Positions 1-7,240 of a DNA stretch of 32,577 nt are shown piece after piece. The DNA is from M55B118 sp964501715 (lineage in GTDB: Bacteria; Bacillota_I; Bacilli_A; Izemoplasmatales; Izemoplasmataceae). The first letter of the stretch is position 1, and each line of letters begins with the position of its first letter. A model generated the notes under the pieces. It did not search any database. It saw only the letters and a program-made list of their open reading frames with translations, and was not told where the DNA came from. The DNA lies in assembly GCA_964501715.1 (NCBI GenBank), contig CAZCTR010000014.1, forward strand, positions 1 to 32,577, given 5' to 3'. The translations under genes were made by a program, and so were the position numbers.

Positions 1-147
1 GGCGCTTCACGTGTGAACATAAATATCTCAAGGAAATTTGGAACCGTTGAGTACGAGGGAGATGAGGCCATGGCGGCACTTTTTCTCGACACCATTAAAG
101 AGGCTGGCTATGAACCGGTCAAACTCTCACTAGAAGCCCGTCAATAG
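1..147 (+). CDS. 3' end of an unidentified gene (partial)
   Basis: Frame 1 is open from the window edge to TAG at 145-147 and gives the last 48 residues of a protein that starts outside the window. The tail contains VEYEGDEAMAALFLDTI and ends KEAGYEPVKLSLEARQ. The ending IKEAGYEPV faintly recalls the last helix and strand of a heavy-metal-associated (HMA) domain, but 48 residues without a CxxC motif are not enough to name the family. A good U-tract terminator follows 25 bases later, which supports this being a real gene end. Confidence 0.6.
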   Translation, partial: GASRVNINISRKFGTVEYEGDEAMAALFLDTIKEAGYEPVKLSLEARQ

Positions 148-172
148 TTTGCATGAACCGTGAACATAAATG

Positions 173-207
173 GTGCTTTCATTTAAAAAATGAAGGCATC
201 TTTTTTT
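173..207 (+). terminator. Rho-independent terminator
   Basis: An 11-bp stem (173-183 with 189-199, two wobble pairs) and a 5-base loop are followed by C and seven T. It ends transcription from the partial gene at the left edge. Confidence 0.75.
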
Positions 208-345
208 GTTTGAACATGAAAACGTTTAATTTGGTTTAACAGTTAAATTAATAGACGGATCTATATTCGCCAGCATGAGGGCGTTATAAGGGTTCATACG
301 TCGATGAAAGCGCTAAAAAAAGGCTTTATTGTTTCAAAAAAGCTG

Positions 346-373
346 TTGATTAATTGAAATGATATGGTATTAT
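346..373 (+). promoter_or_regulatory. Promoter of the sodium symporter gene
   Basis: TTGATT at 346-351 and TATTAT at 368-373 are separated by 16 bases. Transcription would start near 380. That lies downstream of the upstream ATG at 359 and supports the TTG start at 404. Confidence 0.5.
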
Positions 374-403
374 GCTAAAAAAACAAAAAAAGGAGTGGTT
401 GAT

Positions 404-1735
404 TTGAAGAAAGCAAGAGAGAGCTGGGCGACGAAGCTGGCGTTCATTTTCGCAGCGGCAGGTTCGGCGGTCGGGCTCGGAAACATCTGGCGGTTCCCAT
501 ATGTCACAGGCACGAATGGGGGGGCGGCGTTCGTGGTGATCTTCCTGATCATCATCGCGTTCATCGGCTATCCGCTCATGGTCAGTGAGATCACACTAGG
601 ACGTGAGACCAACAGAAACCCGGTCGGGACGTTCAAGACGCTCGCGCCCAACACACCATGGTGGCTGCTCGGTGCGCTGGGCATTTTGACAGGGTTCGTC
701 ATTCTGTCCTTCTATTCTGTCGTATCCGGATGGGGGCTTTCATATTTTTTCAAAGGCCTCTTTGGAGAGCTTGGAAGCGGTGCTGACTTCGAAGGGATCT
801 TCGTCGAGCACATCGGATCCGCCTGGGGGCCGATCCTCTGGCATTTCCTTTTCATGGCACTCACGGTGACGGTCGTGGGATTCGGCATCGTGCGTGGCAT
901 TGGTCGTGCGGTCAGGTATCTTATGCCGGTCCTCTTCATCCTGATTCTGATTCTTGTTGCGCGCAGCATCACCCTTGAGGGTGCCGCCGAGGGACTCAGA
1001 TTCTATCTCTATCCCGATTTCAGTGAAATCACATGGCGGACATGGCTTCAGGCAGCGGGGCAGGCATTCTTCACCCTCAGTCTGGGAATGGGGGCGATCA
1101 TCACTTACGGGAGCTATCTCAAAAGGGACGATGATGTGCCCACTAGCGCCGCCTGGATTGTCGGACTTGATTTGCTGATCGCGCTGCTTGCGGGTCTTGC
1201 GATCTTCCCGGCCGTGTTCGCGCTCGGTTTCGAGGAAGCGGAAGGGCCAGGCCTCGCGTTCATCACCCTTCCCGCGGTGTTCGCGGAAATCCCTTTCGGA
1301 CAGCTTTTCGGATCCGTATTCTTCCTGTTCTTCTCGTTCGCGGCCCTCACCAGCGCGCTTTCATTGCTTGAGGTCGTCGTATCGTGGCTGGTCGATGAGA
1401 AGGACATGAGCCGACCTAAAGCGACTGTCATCATCGGTGTGCTCATCTTCCTTCTGGGCATCCCCTCATCCTTGAGCATGGGGGCTGTCGATATCAGCGT
1501 CTTCGGCATGTCGTTCTTCAACTTCCTCGATTTCATGCAGGAAACCTTCCTGTTGCCTCTCGGCGGGCTTCTGACCCTTGTCTTCGCAGGTTATGTCTAC
1601 AAGGCCCGGGCCACTAGAGAGAGTGCGAACCGTGGCGCGAGCCATTTCACCTTGGGGCGCACATTCGAGATTCTCATCAAGTACATCACCCCGGCGTCCA
1701 TTCTCATCATCCTGCTGTTCGGCATATTCTCATGA
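404..1735 (+). CDS. Sodium-dependent neurotransmitter:sodium symporter (NSS/SNF) family transporter
   Basis: Predicted Na+-coupled amino-acid (or related solute) symporter of the inner membrane, 443 aa, close to the usual 440-460 aa of bacterial 11-12 TM members. The TM1 signature is clear: AAAGSAVGLGNIWRFPY, with the unwound glycine region that binds Na+ and substrate, followed by TNGGAAF. TM6 carries FFTLSLGMGAIITYGSY and TM8 FFLFFSFAALTSALSLLE, both typical of bacterial NSS proteins. I chose the TTG at 404 because AAAGGAG (389-395) lies 8 bases upstream and the resulting N-terminus (KKARESWATKLAF) is family-like. The frame is open from an ATG at 359, but that would precede the promoter. 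The gene is monocistronic, with a hairpin after the stop. The substrate cannot be read from sequence. Confidence 0.92.
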   Translation: MKKARESWATKLAFIFAAAGSAVGLGNIWRFPYVTGTNGGAAFVVIFLIIIAFIGYPLMVSEITLGRETNRNPVGTFKTLAPNTPWWLLGALGILTGFVILSFYSVVSGWGLSYFFKGLFGELGSGADFEGIFVEHIGSAWGPILWHFLFMALTVTVVGFGIVRGIGRAVRYLMPVLFILILILVARSITLEGAAEGLRFYLYPDFSEITWRTWLQAAGQAFFTLSLGMGAIITYGSYLKRDDDVPTSAAWIVGLDLLIALLAGLAIFPAVFALGFEEAEGPGLAFITLPAVFAEIPFGQLFGSVFFLFFSFAALTSALSLLEVVVSWLVDEKDMSRPKATVIIGVLIFLLGIPSSLSMGAVDISVFGMSFFNFLDFMQETFLLPLGGLLTLVFAGYVYKARATRESANRGASHFTLGRTFEILIKYITPASILIILLFGIFS

Positions 1736-1739
1736 CACG

Positions 1740-1767
1740 CATCCTCCTGGAAACGGGAGGATGTTTT
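1740..1767 (+). terminator. Terminator-like hairpin
   Basis: The perfect 8-bp stem CATCCTCC/GGAGGATG (1740-1747 with 1756-1763) is followed by only four T, so it is a weak terminator after the symporter gene. Confidence 0.55.
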
Positions 1768-1782
1768 CATTAAGCGCAGGTG

Positions 1783-1811
1783 TTCACTTGTGGAAGCTTA
1801 AATGGTATACT
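1783..1811 (+). promoter_or_regulatory. Promoter of the M29 aminopeptidase gene
   Basis: TTCACT at 1783-1788, a 17-base spacer and TATACT at 1806-1811, about 26 bases before the start codon. Confidence 0.6.
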
Positions 1812-1837
1812 GTCTTTAGAAAGAAAGGACTGAGACC

Positions 1838-3073
1838 ATGCCAACAGAGAAATTGTTCAAGAAATTCGCCGATCTCGCCGTGAACATCGGCGCGAACGTG
1901 CAAAAGGACCAGAGTGTTGTAATCAATTCAAGCACCGATAACAACACCTTCGCCCGCGCCATCGTGTCCGCTGCCTATGAAGCGGGTGCGAAGCGTGTCA
2001 TAGTGGAGTGGAACGACCCTTATGTAGGGCGTCTTGGTTATCTCAACATGACTAAAGAGACCCTTCAGGAAGTGCCTGAGCACATCATCACGAAATATGA
2101 GCACTATGTCAATGAAGGGGCATGCTTCATCAGCGTCACCTCACCGGTACCGGGATTGAACAAGGATGTGCCGAGCGAAAAGATGCAGAAGGCTTCGCAA
2201 GCCCGCATGCAGAAGCTTGAGTTTTTCCAGACCCACATGATGGGCAACCGGGCCCAATGGACCATCGTAGGCGCCCCGAATGAAGTCTGGGCGAAGAAAG
2301 TCTTCCCCGACCAAGAAGGTGAAGAAGCGGTCGAATCGCTTTGGAAAGCCATTCTGAACGCATCCAGAGTCTATGAGGACAACGACCCTGTCAAGGACTG
2401 GGAAGCGCATAACGAAAGACTCGCGCGCCATAACCGCATTTTGAACGACTACCAGTTCAAGGCGTTGCACTTCAAAAACAGTCTGGGCACCGACATCACC
2501 GTCGAACTGGTGAAGAACCACGTCTGGGCAGGGGGCAACGAAGAAAGCACAGACGGTGTCGTCTTCAACCCGAACATCCCCACAGAGGAATCTTTCACCA
2601 TGCCATACAAATACGGTGTGAACGGAAAAGTCGTCGCGACCAAACCCCTCAACTATCAAGGCAACCTGATCGAGGATTTCTGGCTTGAGTTCAAGGACGG
2701 CGAAGTCGTCGACTATGATGCGAAGAAAGAAAAAGAGACGCTCAAAAGCCTTGTGGAATTCGACGAAGGAAGCCGTTATCTTGGAGAAATCGCGCTGATT
2801 CCTTACGATTCTCCCATCTCCAACACCGGGATTCTCTTCTTCAACACGCTATTCGATGAGAATGCAAGCTGCCATATGGCGCTCGGGCGCGCATACCCCA
2901 TGAATGTCGAGGGTGGTACGGAAATGGACAAGGATGCGCTTGAAGAACTCGGAAGCAACCAGTCCATGGCCCACTCCGATTTCATGTTCGGAAGCGAAGA
3001 CCTGCAGGTTTTCGGGATCAAGGATGACGGAGAACACGTACAGATCTTCAAGGATGGCAATTTCACCATCTGA
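1838..3073 (+). CDS. Aminopeptidase, peptidase family M29 (AmpS/PepS/aminopeptidase T type)
   Basis: Cytoplasmic dimetal aminopeptidase that removes N-terminal residues from short peptides, in the late stage of protein and peptide turnover. At 411 aa it matches the normal length of family M29. The expected C-terminal metal-site blocks are present in order: NIPTEESFTMPY (first Glu ligand), LGEIALIPYDSPIS (second Glu), NASCHMALGRAYP (His and the following Tyr) and MAHSDFMFGSEDL (His and Asp). No signal peptide or membrane segment is seen. AAAGGA lies 8 bases before the ATG. The gene has its own promoter and a strong hairpin after the stop, so it is probably monocistronic. Substrate preference is not predictable. 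Confidence 0.93.
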   Translation: MPTEKLFKKFADLAVNIGANVQKDQSVVINSSTDNNTFARAIVSAAYEAGAKRVIVEWNDPYVGRLGYLNMTKETLQEVPEHIITKYEHYVNEGACFISVTSPVPGLNKDVPSEKMQKASQARMQKLEFFQTHMMGNRAQWTIVGAPNEVWAKKVFPDQEGEEAVESLWKAILNASRVYEDNDPVKDWEAHNERLARHNRILNDYQFKALHFKNSLGTDITVELVKNHVWAGGNEESTDGVVFNPNIPTEESFTMPYKYGVNGKVVATKPLNYQGNLIEDFWLEFKDGEVVDYDAKKEKETLKSLVEFDEGSRYLGEIALIPYDSPISNTGILFFNTLFDENASCHMALGRAYPMNVEGGTEMDKDALEELGSNQSMAHSDFMFGSEDLQVFGIKDDGEHVQIFKDGNFTI

Positions 3074-3086
3074 ATACATTTGAATT

Positions 3087-3111
3087 GTCCGGTGGGTGTC
3101 GCCCACCGGAC
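3087..3111 (+). terminator. Strong hairpin after the aminopeptidase gene
   Basis: A perfect 10-bp GC-rich stem (3087-3096 with 3102-3111) with a 5-base loop. No T tract follows, so termination is probable but not certain. Confidence 0.5.
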
Positions 3112-3148
3112 GTTCATGCATGATTAGAGAAAACCACATAAAAAAGTG

Positions 3149-3176
3149 TTCAAAATCCAAAAAGATATGCTATGAT
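3149..3176 (+). promoter_or_regulatory. Promoter of the tRNA-Arg pair
   Basis: TTCAAA at 3149-3154, a 16-base spacer and TATGAT at 3171-3176. Transcription would start about 20 bases before the first tRNA. Confidence 0.5.
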
Positions 3177-3204
3177 GGGTAATGGACAAATTGAAGGGCT
3201 CAGA

Positions 3205-3281
3205 GTTCCGGTAGCTCAGTTGGATAGAGCGGCAGCCTCCGAAGCTGTAGGTCGTGGGTTCAAATCCCTCCCGGAACGCCA
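3205..3281 (+). tRNA. tRNA-Arg (anticodon CCG)
   Basis: A complete 77-nt cloverleaf. The acceptor GTTCCGG pairs with CCGGAAC, followed by discriminator G and an encoded CCA. The anticodon loop CTCCGAA gives CCG, reading the CGG codon. The T arm contains GGGTTCAAATCCC. Confidence 0.95.
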
Positions 3282-3316
3282 ATTGCCTTGAACGCCTTTC
3301 AATTTGTCCTGACTTT

Positions 3317-3393
3317 GTTCCGGTAGCTCAGCAGGATAGAGCAACAGCCTCCTAAGCTGTAGGTCGGGGGTTCGAATCCCCCCCGGAACGCCA
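3317..3393 (+). tRNA. tRNA-Arg (anticodon CCT)
   Basis: A complete 77-nt cloverleaf with the same acceptor stem as the preceding tRNA and an encoded CCA. The anticodon loop CTCCTAA gives CCT, reading AGG. It lies 35 bases after the first tRNA-Arg and is probably cotranscribed with it. Confidence 0.95.
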
Positions 3394-3433
3394 TGTGTTT
3401 TTCAGACAATGTTTCAAGGAATATTCCCGGGAC

Positions 3434-3462
3434 TTTATTTTTCAAGGCTTCTGCGGTATAAT
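3434..3462 (+). promoter_or_regulatory. Promoter of tRNA-Leu
   Basis: A perfect TATAAT at 3457-3462, with a weak -35 TTTATT 17 bases upstream. The predicted start is about 7 bases before the tRNA. Confidence 0.55.
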
Positions 3463-3475
3463 CCAACTAGCCCAC

Positions 3476-3560
3476 GCGGTTGTGGCGGAATCGGTAGACG
3501 CGCTGTCTTCAGGAGGCAGTGTCTTATGACGTGGGGGTTCGAGTCCCCCCAACCGCACCA
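3476..3560 (+). tRNA. tRNA-Leu (anticodon CAG)
   Basis: An 85-nt class II tRNA with a long variable arm. The acceptor GCGGTTG pairs with CAACCGC, then discriminator A and an encoded CCA. The anticodon stem CTGTC/GGCAG encloses the loop TTCAGGA, so the anticodon is CAG, reading CTG. Confidence 0.95.
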
Positions 3561-3567
3561 TTCATAT

Positions 3568-3590
3568 GTGACGCGCTGCGTCACTTTTTT
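3568..3590 (+). terminator. Rho-independent terminator after tRNA-Leu
   Basis: Perfect 7-bp stem GTGACGC/GCGTCAC with a 3-base loop, followed by six T. Confidence 0.85.
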
Positions 3591-3596
3591 ATTTGC

Positions 3597-3626
3597 TTAA
3601 CGCATGAAAACTGTTACACTTATATT
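3597..3626 (+). promoter_or_regulatory. Possible promoter of the ABC exporter operon
   Basis: TTAACG at 3597-3602 and TATATT at 3621-3626, 18 bases apart. This is a weak match, but it is correctly placed before the first gene at 3652. Confidence 0.35.
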
Positions 3627-3651
3627 GAAAGCCATTTAAAGGGGTGAACAC

Positions 3652-3858
3652 ATGGAACATTTTATTGATCTGCTGCCGATCCTTCTTCCTGTTTTTCTTC
3701 TCGAACTGTCTTTGAAGGTGTATGCGCTTTTGGACATTTGGAAAAAGACCCGCAAGACGAATGCCTTTCCGAAATGGGCATGGACGATGGTCGTCATACT
3801 CATAAGCGGAGGCTGGATCTTCTATCTGCTCGCAGGAAGGGCGGATGACGATGCTTGA
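3652..3858 (+). CDS. Small membrane protein with PLDc_N-like domain (YxlE-like)
   Basis: A 68-aa protein with two predicted membrane segments (about residues 6-27 and 43-61). They are joined by a short polar loop (DIWKKTRKTNAF) and followed by an acidic tail. The pattern of a hydrophobic helix, a basic loop, W, then a helix ending GWIFYLLAGR matches the phospholipase D nuclease N-terminal (PLDc_N) membrane domain. It occurs here without any PLD catalytic domain. AAAGGGGTG lies just before the ATG. The ABC ATPase gene overlaps its 3' end. The order PLDc_N protein, ATPase, permease equals yxlE-yxlF-yxlG of Bacillus subtilis, so it is probably an accessory membrane subunit of that exporter. The exact role is unknown. 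Confidence 0.8.
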   Translation: MEHFIDLLPILLPVFLLELSLKVYALLDIWKKTRKTNAFPKWAWTMVVILISGGWIFYLLAGRADDDA

Positions 3859-4771
3859 GATCAGGAATCTTAAAAAGACGTTCAAGGAAGTCGAAGCGTT
3901 GAAGGGGGTCAATCTTTCTGTGAAGCCGAACGAGGTTTATGGTTTCATCGGGATGAATGGCGCCGGGAAGACCACGACCATCTCGCTTATCCTCGATTTC
4001 CTGAAGCGGGATGATGGGACGATCCTTTTCAAAGATGAGCCCGTCAACCCTGGGGATATTGTCTACAAGGACAAGATCGGCTATGTCCCTGACATGCCCT
4101 CGTTTCCAGCTTATCTCACACCGAGGGAATTTCTGGAGTTATCAATCGATTTTTCCGTGAAACCTTTTACCGACCGAAAAAAGCGTGTTGAGAAGGTTCT
4201 TTCTTTTGTGAAGCTGGACGAAGTCAACCGAAGGATTGGTGGTTTCTCAAGAGGCATGAAACAGCGGTTGTCCATCGCGGCGGCACTGATACACGACCCT
4301 GAATTGCTCATCATGGATGAACCGACAAGCGCTCTGGACCCTCAAGGGAGGAAAGAGGTCCTCACCTTGATCCGCGAACTCTCGAAAACCATGACGATAT
4401 TCTATTCGACTCATATCCTGGAGGATGCTGAGAAGGTTTGTGACCGCATCGGACTCATACACGCCGGTCAAGTGATCATGGAGGGGACGAAAGAGACAAT
4501 TCTCAAGGACCGCGCGACCCATCGCCATGTACTCAAGACCGGAGGTTCCTTGCAGAAGACGGCCTCGGTGCTCAAGAAGATGGACGGTCTTGAGGCCTAC
4601 CGGGAAAACGATGACGGCTTCGAGGTGAGTCTCGGCTCACACACACCTTTCGAACTATTCAAGACATTGCACGAAAACGGACTTGAAATCAAAGCCTTTT
4701 TTGAGCGCTCGCGTTCGCTTGAGGATGTATTCATGGAGGTGACGCAAGATGAAGACCCTGCTTCGTTATGA
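3851..4771 (+). CDS. ABC transporter ATP-binding protein (YxlF/BcrA-like exporter ATPase)
   Basis: Nucleotide-binding subunit of an ABC-2 type exporter, about 306 aa. The Walker A region is GFIGMNGAGKTTT, the signature is FSRGMKQR, Walker B is LLIMDEPTSALD and the H-loop is YSTHILEDAEKVCDR. The Q-loop position reads GYVPDMP, with an acidic residue where Gln is usual, as is common in the BcrA-like group. The C-terminal 80 residues form the typical extra domain of this group. The frame is open from ATG 3845. I prefer ATG 3851 because AGGAAGG (3834-3840) is 10 bases away and the protein then begins MLEIRNLKKTF, as in homologues. The gene overlaps its upstream neighbour by 8 bases and the permease gene by 23. 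The substrate is unknown. Confidence 0.92.
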   Translation: MLEIRNLKKTFKEVEALKGVNLSVKPNEVYGFIGMNGAGKTTTISLILDFLKRDDGTILFKDEPVNPGDIVYKDKIGYVPDMPSFPAYLTPREFLELSIDFSVKPFTDRKKRVEKVLSFVKLDEVNRRIGGFSRGMKQRLSIAAALIHDPELLIMDEPTSALDPQGRKEVLTLIRELSKTMTIFYSTHILEDAEKVCDRIGLIHAGQVIMEGTKETILKDRATHRHVLKTGGSLQKTASVLKKMDGLEAYRENDDGFEVSLGSHTPFELFKTLHENGLEIKAFFERSRSLEDVFMEVTQDEDPASL

Positions 4772-5519
4772 CCTTCTGTACATGAAAAGGACCACCAAGA
4801 TCATCATCATGCTAGCAGTGGGGGCATTCATAGCTTTTCTCTCCATATTGACCGCGAGATACATGAACGAACTCATGGCGATGGCGTTCGAACAGGAAGG
4901 CATCGAAGGCATCACCCTTCCCGACCCGACGGTCGAGGACGCCTATATACAGTTCTATTCGAACATGCAGCAGATTTTCTTTCTGGTCTATCTCTTCATC
5001 GCCGGAGCCTTTTTCAGCAGGGACTTCACAAAGGGGACAGACCATTGGATGTTTGCCAGGCCCGTCAGCAAATTCAAGTATCTCATGAGCAGGACTCTAG
5101 TCGTGCATGCGCTTGGAGTGGTTTCACTTCTGACAGCCGGAGTGTTTTTCCTCTATGGGAGTTACTTTCTCTTTCCCGAGGTCGACACCCTTCGTTTTTT
5201 GGCCTCGCTTGTGGTCTTTTATGTCTTCGTCCTTTTCTTCACCCAGATGCTGCTCGCGCTTGTGACCCTTTTTGGCCGCATGCTCTGGCCGATGCTCATC
5301 ACCATCGCCATGCTGTTCGTATTAGGCATCTTCAGTGGCATCGAGGCCGGCGCTTTCAAATACATCCCGAGCAGATTAGGCAATTACGCCATGGAATTGC
5401 TCTTGCACGAGGCCACAATTCGTGAGGTGACCATCGCGGCTGGCATCGGTCTTTTATCCGCCGCCCTCTTCACAGTCCTTTCTGTCCTCCTTTTGAACAA
5501 ACAGTGCTATACCAAATAA
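4749..5519 (+). CDS. ABC-2 type exporter permease (YxlG-like)
   Basis: A 256-aa integral membrane protein with about six hydrophobic segments. The first is near residues 15-36, a soluble loop follows to about residue 75, and five more lie between 78 and 250. FSRDFTKGTDHWMFARPVS is the typical coupling-helix region of ABC-2 permeases (a short helix before TM3 that contacts the ATPase). GGAGGTGA (4735-4742) lies 6 bases before the ATG inside the ATPase gene, so the two are translationally coupled. With the two upstream genes it forms a three-gene exporter operon. The sigma and anti-sigma genes that accompany yxlEFG in B. subtilis are absent here. Confidence 0.88.
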   Translation: MKTLLRYDLLYMKRTTKIIIMLAVGAFIAFLSILTARYMNELMAMAFEQEGIEGITLPDPTVEDAYIQFYSNMQQIFFLVYLFIAGAFFSRDFTKGTDHWMFARPVSKFKYLMSRTLVVHALGVVSLLTAGVFFLYGSYFLFPEVDTLRFLASLVVFYVFVLFFTQMLLALVTLFGRMLWPMLITIAMLFVLGIFSGIEAGAFKYIPSRLGNYAMELLLHEATIREVTIAAGIGLLSAALFTVLSVLLLNKQCYTK

Positions 5520-5521
5520 AT

Positions 5522-5553
5522 AGGCCTTGACCCTTTTCAATAGGTTAGGGCCT
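5522..5553 (+). other. Hairpin after the ABC operon
   Basis: An 11-bp stem (5522-5532 with 5543-5553, two G-T pairs) and a 10-base loop without a T tract. It may act as a weak terminator or 3'-end stabiliser. Confidence 0.35.
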
Positions 5554-5558
5554 TGATA

Positions 5559-5567
5559 TGCTATAAT
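5559..5567 (+). promoter_or_regulatory. Extended -10 promoter of the dehydrogenase gene
   Basis: TGC followed by a perfect TATAAT (5562-5567). No good -35 is visible. It lies 32 bases before the start codon. Confidence 0.55.
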
Positions 5568-5599
5568 CGAAAGTATGCATAGGATGCAGAGGTGTAAAC

Positions 5600-6658
5600 A
5601 TGCAAAAGGTCAACGTCGGAATCATAGGGTGCGGCCGCATAGCCATGGGCAAACATCTGCCCAATCTGCGAGCGAACCCTCATGTCTCTCTCAAGGCGTT
5701 TCACAACCGCACAAGGGCCAAGGCTGAAAAAGCCCGTGACACATTCGGCGACAAGGACGCCAAAGTGTTCGACGACCCCTACGAACTGATTCAGGACAAC
5801 GCTTTGGATGCAATCCACATACTCACCGCCAATGACACCCACCATGTCTACACGGTGGCGGCCCTGAAAGCCGGAAAGCATGTCATGTGCGAAAAACCCA
5901 TGGCTTCAACCCAGGATGAGGCGAAAGCCATGCATGAGGCAATGAAGCGGTCCGAAAAGGTGCTTAGCGTCGCTTTTCAAAACAGGCACCGCGCCGATGT
6001 GAAATGGCTCAAGGAATTCATCGACGCAGGGAAACTCGGCACGATCTATCACGTCAAGGCCCGCTCGGTAAGGCGTCGCGGCATACCCACATGGGGCGCA
6101 TTCACACGCAAAAACCAAGGAGGCGGACCGCTTGCGGACATTGGCTCACACGCACTTGATCTCGCCCTTTATTTCACTGGCTTCCACGCGCCGGAGCATG
6201 TATTGGGTTCGACCTATCAGAAACTCGCCGGCAAACCGACTCACGCGAATCGTTTCGGTATCTGGAACCCTGCCGCCTACGAGGTCGAGGACTCGGCTTT
6301 TGCCTTTATTCAATTCCCTCAGGGTTTCAGTATGAACCTCGAAGCGAGTTATGCGCTCAACAGCGCTCAAGAAGAGGAGAACACCATTGAACTCTTCGGC
6401 ACGAAAGCCGGAGCCTTATTGACCGATGAAGGCATCACGATCAATTATGTTGAGGCTGGTGCTTTTGTTGAGAAAACACGCCATATGGCCAAGGGGGACG
6501 CTGGAAAAATGGAGACGGATGATTACATCCGTGCAATCCGTGAAGACGATGTTCCGCTTGTAAAAGCGGAAGAAGCGCTTCTGAACATGAAAATCCTCTC
6601 GGCGATCTACTTCTCATCTGAAAGGAAAAAACCCGTCTCGCTTGCGGATTTGACATAA
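5600..6658 (+). CDS. Gfo/Idh/MocA family NAD(P)-dependent oxidoreductase
   Basis: Predicted cytoplasmic dehydrogenase of a sugar, inositol or similar polyol, 352 aa. The N-terminal Rossmann fold shows VGIIGCGRIAMGKHLPNL (GxGxxA-type dinucleotide site). The family motif MCEKPMA, containing the catalytic-site lysine, follows near residue 97. The C-terminal domain has GGGPLADIGSHALDLALYF, with the conserved G(S)H..D motif near residue 190. AGAGGTG precedes the ATG. The gene stands alone between the ABC operon and the accessory island, so context does not suggest a substrate. Confidence 0.9.
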   Translation: MQKVNVGIIGCGRIAMGKHLPNLRANPHVSLKAFHNRTRAKAEKARDTFGDKDAKVFDDPYELIQDNALDAIHILTANDTHHVYTVAALKAGKHVMCEKPMASTQDEAKAMHEAMKRSEKVLSVAFQNRHRADVKWLKEFIDAGKLGTIYHVKARSVRRRGIPTWGAFTRKNQGGGPLADIGSHALDLALYFTGFHAPEHVLGSTYQKLAGKPTHANRFGIWNPAAYEVEDSAFAFIQFPQGFSMNLEASYALNSAQEEENTIELFGTKAGALLTDEGITINYVEAGAFVEKTRHMAKGDAGKMETDDYIRAIREDDVPLVKAEEALLNMKILSAIYFSSERKKPVSLADLT

Positions 6659-6684
6659 AAAAGCCGCCAACGGGAAGGCGGCTT
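6656..6684 (-). terminator. Terminator of the minus-strand peptide operon
   Basis: Perfect 8-bp stem AAGCCGCC/GGCGGCTT (6661-6668 with 6677-6684). On the minus strand it is followed by a run of T (the A run at 6657-6662). On the plus strand no T run follows, so it mainly terminates the minus-strand operon and may also stop the dehydrogenase transcript. Confidence 0.75.
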
Positions 6685-6740
6685 GGCAGCGGGGGACTGC
6701 CATGGGGAAGGTCAGGTTGGTTTTCGAAGTGCCGGTCCTG

Positions 6741-6749
6741 TGCTATAAT
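6741..6749 (+). promoter_or_regulatory. Orphan extended -10 promoter element pointing into the antisense strand of the 91-aa gene
   Basis: TGC followed by a perfect TATAAT (6744-6749), without an obvious -35. No plus-strand gene follows before 7857, so it either drives an antisense RNA or is a chance or relic promoter. Confidence 0.35.
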
Positions 6750-6767
6750 GTTCATGATACAATAGGG

Positions 6768-7198
6768 TCACATCTGTATGGCTTCACGGTATTTCATCAA
6801 GATTGAATAAGCCTTTTCATGCATGTGCTTGTTGAAAACGTATTTATCATGTTGAATCTTCTCATATTCCTCACTGTACCATCCGATAACCTTGTCAAGC
6901 ACGATCTTGGCCTTATCGAAATCATTGGTTTCCAGAGCTTTTCTGAGCTGTTTTGTATATCCCANNNNNNNNNNNNNNNNNNNNNNNNNNNNNNNNNNNN
7001 NNNNNNNNNNNNNNNNNNNNNNNNNNNNNNNNNNNNNNNNNNNNNNNNNNNNNNNNNNNNNNNNGCCTTATCGAAATCATTGGTTTCCAGAGCTTTTCTG
7101 AGCTGTTTTGTATATCCCACCATGAAGGGATTCCTGGTGTAGGTATGGATGGTACCGACAATGCCTTCGAGTTCAATCATAAATTCTGTTTTATTCAT
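6768..7198 (-). CDS. Hypothetical 91-aa helical protein, second gene of the peptide operon (interrupted by an assembly gap)
   Basis: As written, the frame runs from ATG at 7198 into the N gap at 6965-7064 and resumes in another phase. The 55 bases on each side of the gap are identical. Removing the gap and one copy (155 bases) leaves 276 bases that encode an intact 91-aa protein. It starts MNKTEFMIELEGIVGTIHTY and ends KYREAIQM, with stop TGA at 6768-6770. The protein is soluble, charged and looks all-helical. ETNDFDKAKIVLDKVIGWY resembles a single TPR-like helical hairpin. I do not recognise the family. GAAAGGA precedes the ATG. It lies 42 bases after the repeat-peptide gene and shares its terminator, so the two are probably cotranscribed. 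A role in peptide processing, immunity or binding would be speculation. Confidence 0.7.
6910..6964. repeat. 55-base duplicate, left copy at the gap edge
   Basis: Identical to 7065-7119, base for base, and ends exactly at the first N. Confidence 0.95.
6965..7064. other. Assembly gap of exactly 100 N
   Basis: A round-number placeholder. Its edges are the end of one and the beginning of the other identical 55-base sequence, as expected when two contigs that overlap by one k-mer were scaffolded instead of merged. Confidence 0.9.
7065..7119. repeat. 55-base duplicate, right copy at the gap edge
   Basis: Identical to 6910-6964 and begins directly after the last N. Confidence 0.95.
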
Positions 7199-7240
7199 AA
7201 TAATAATCCTTTCAGTTTTTAATTGATTAATTTGCTTGGT

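Noticed and set aside
359..403. N-terminal extension of the sodium symporter from ATG 359
   Set aside because: It lies within the predicted promoter, lacks an RBS and encodes a Lys-rich stretch not seen in the family. TTG 404 has AAAGGAG at 8 bases.
6797..7198. Frameshifted or chimeric protein spanning the N run
   Set aside because: The apparent frame change is produced by the gap and the duplicated 55 bases. The collapsed sequence gives one intact frame.
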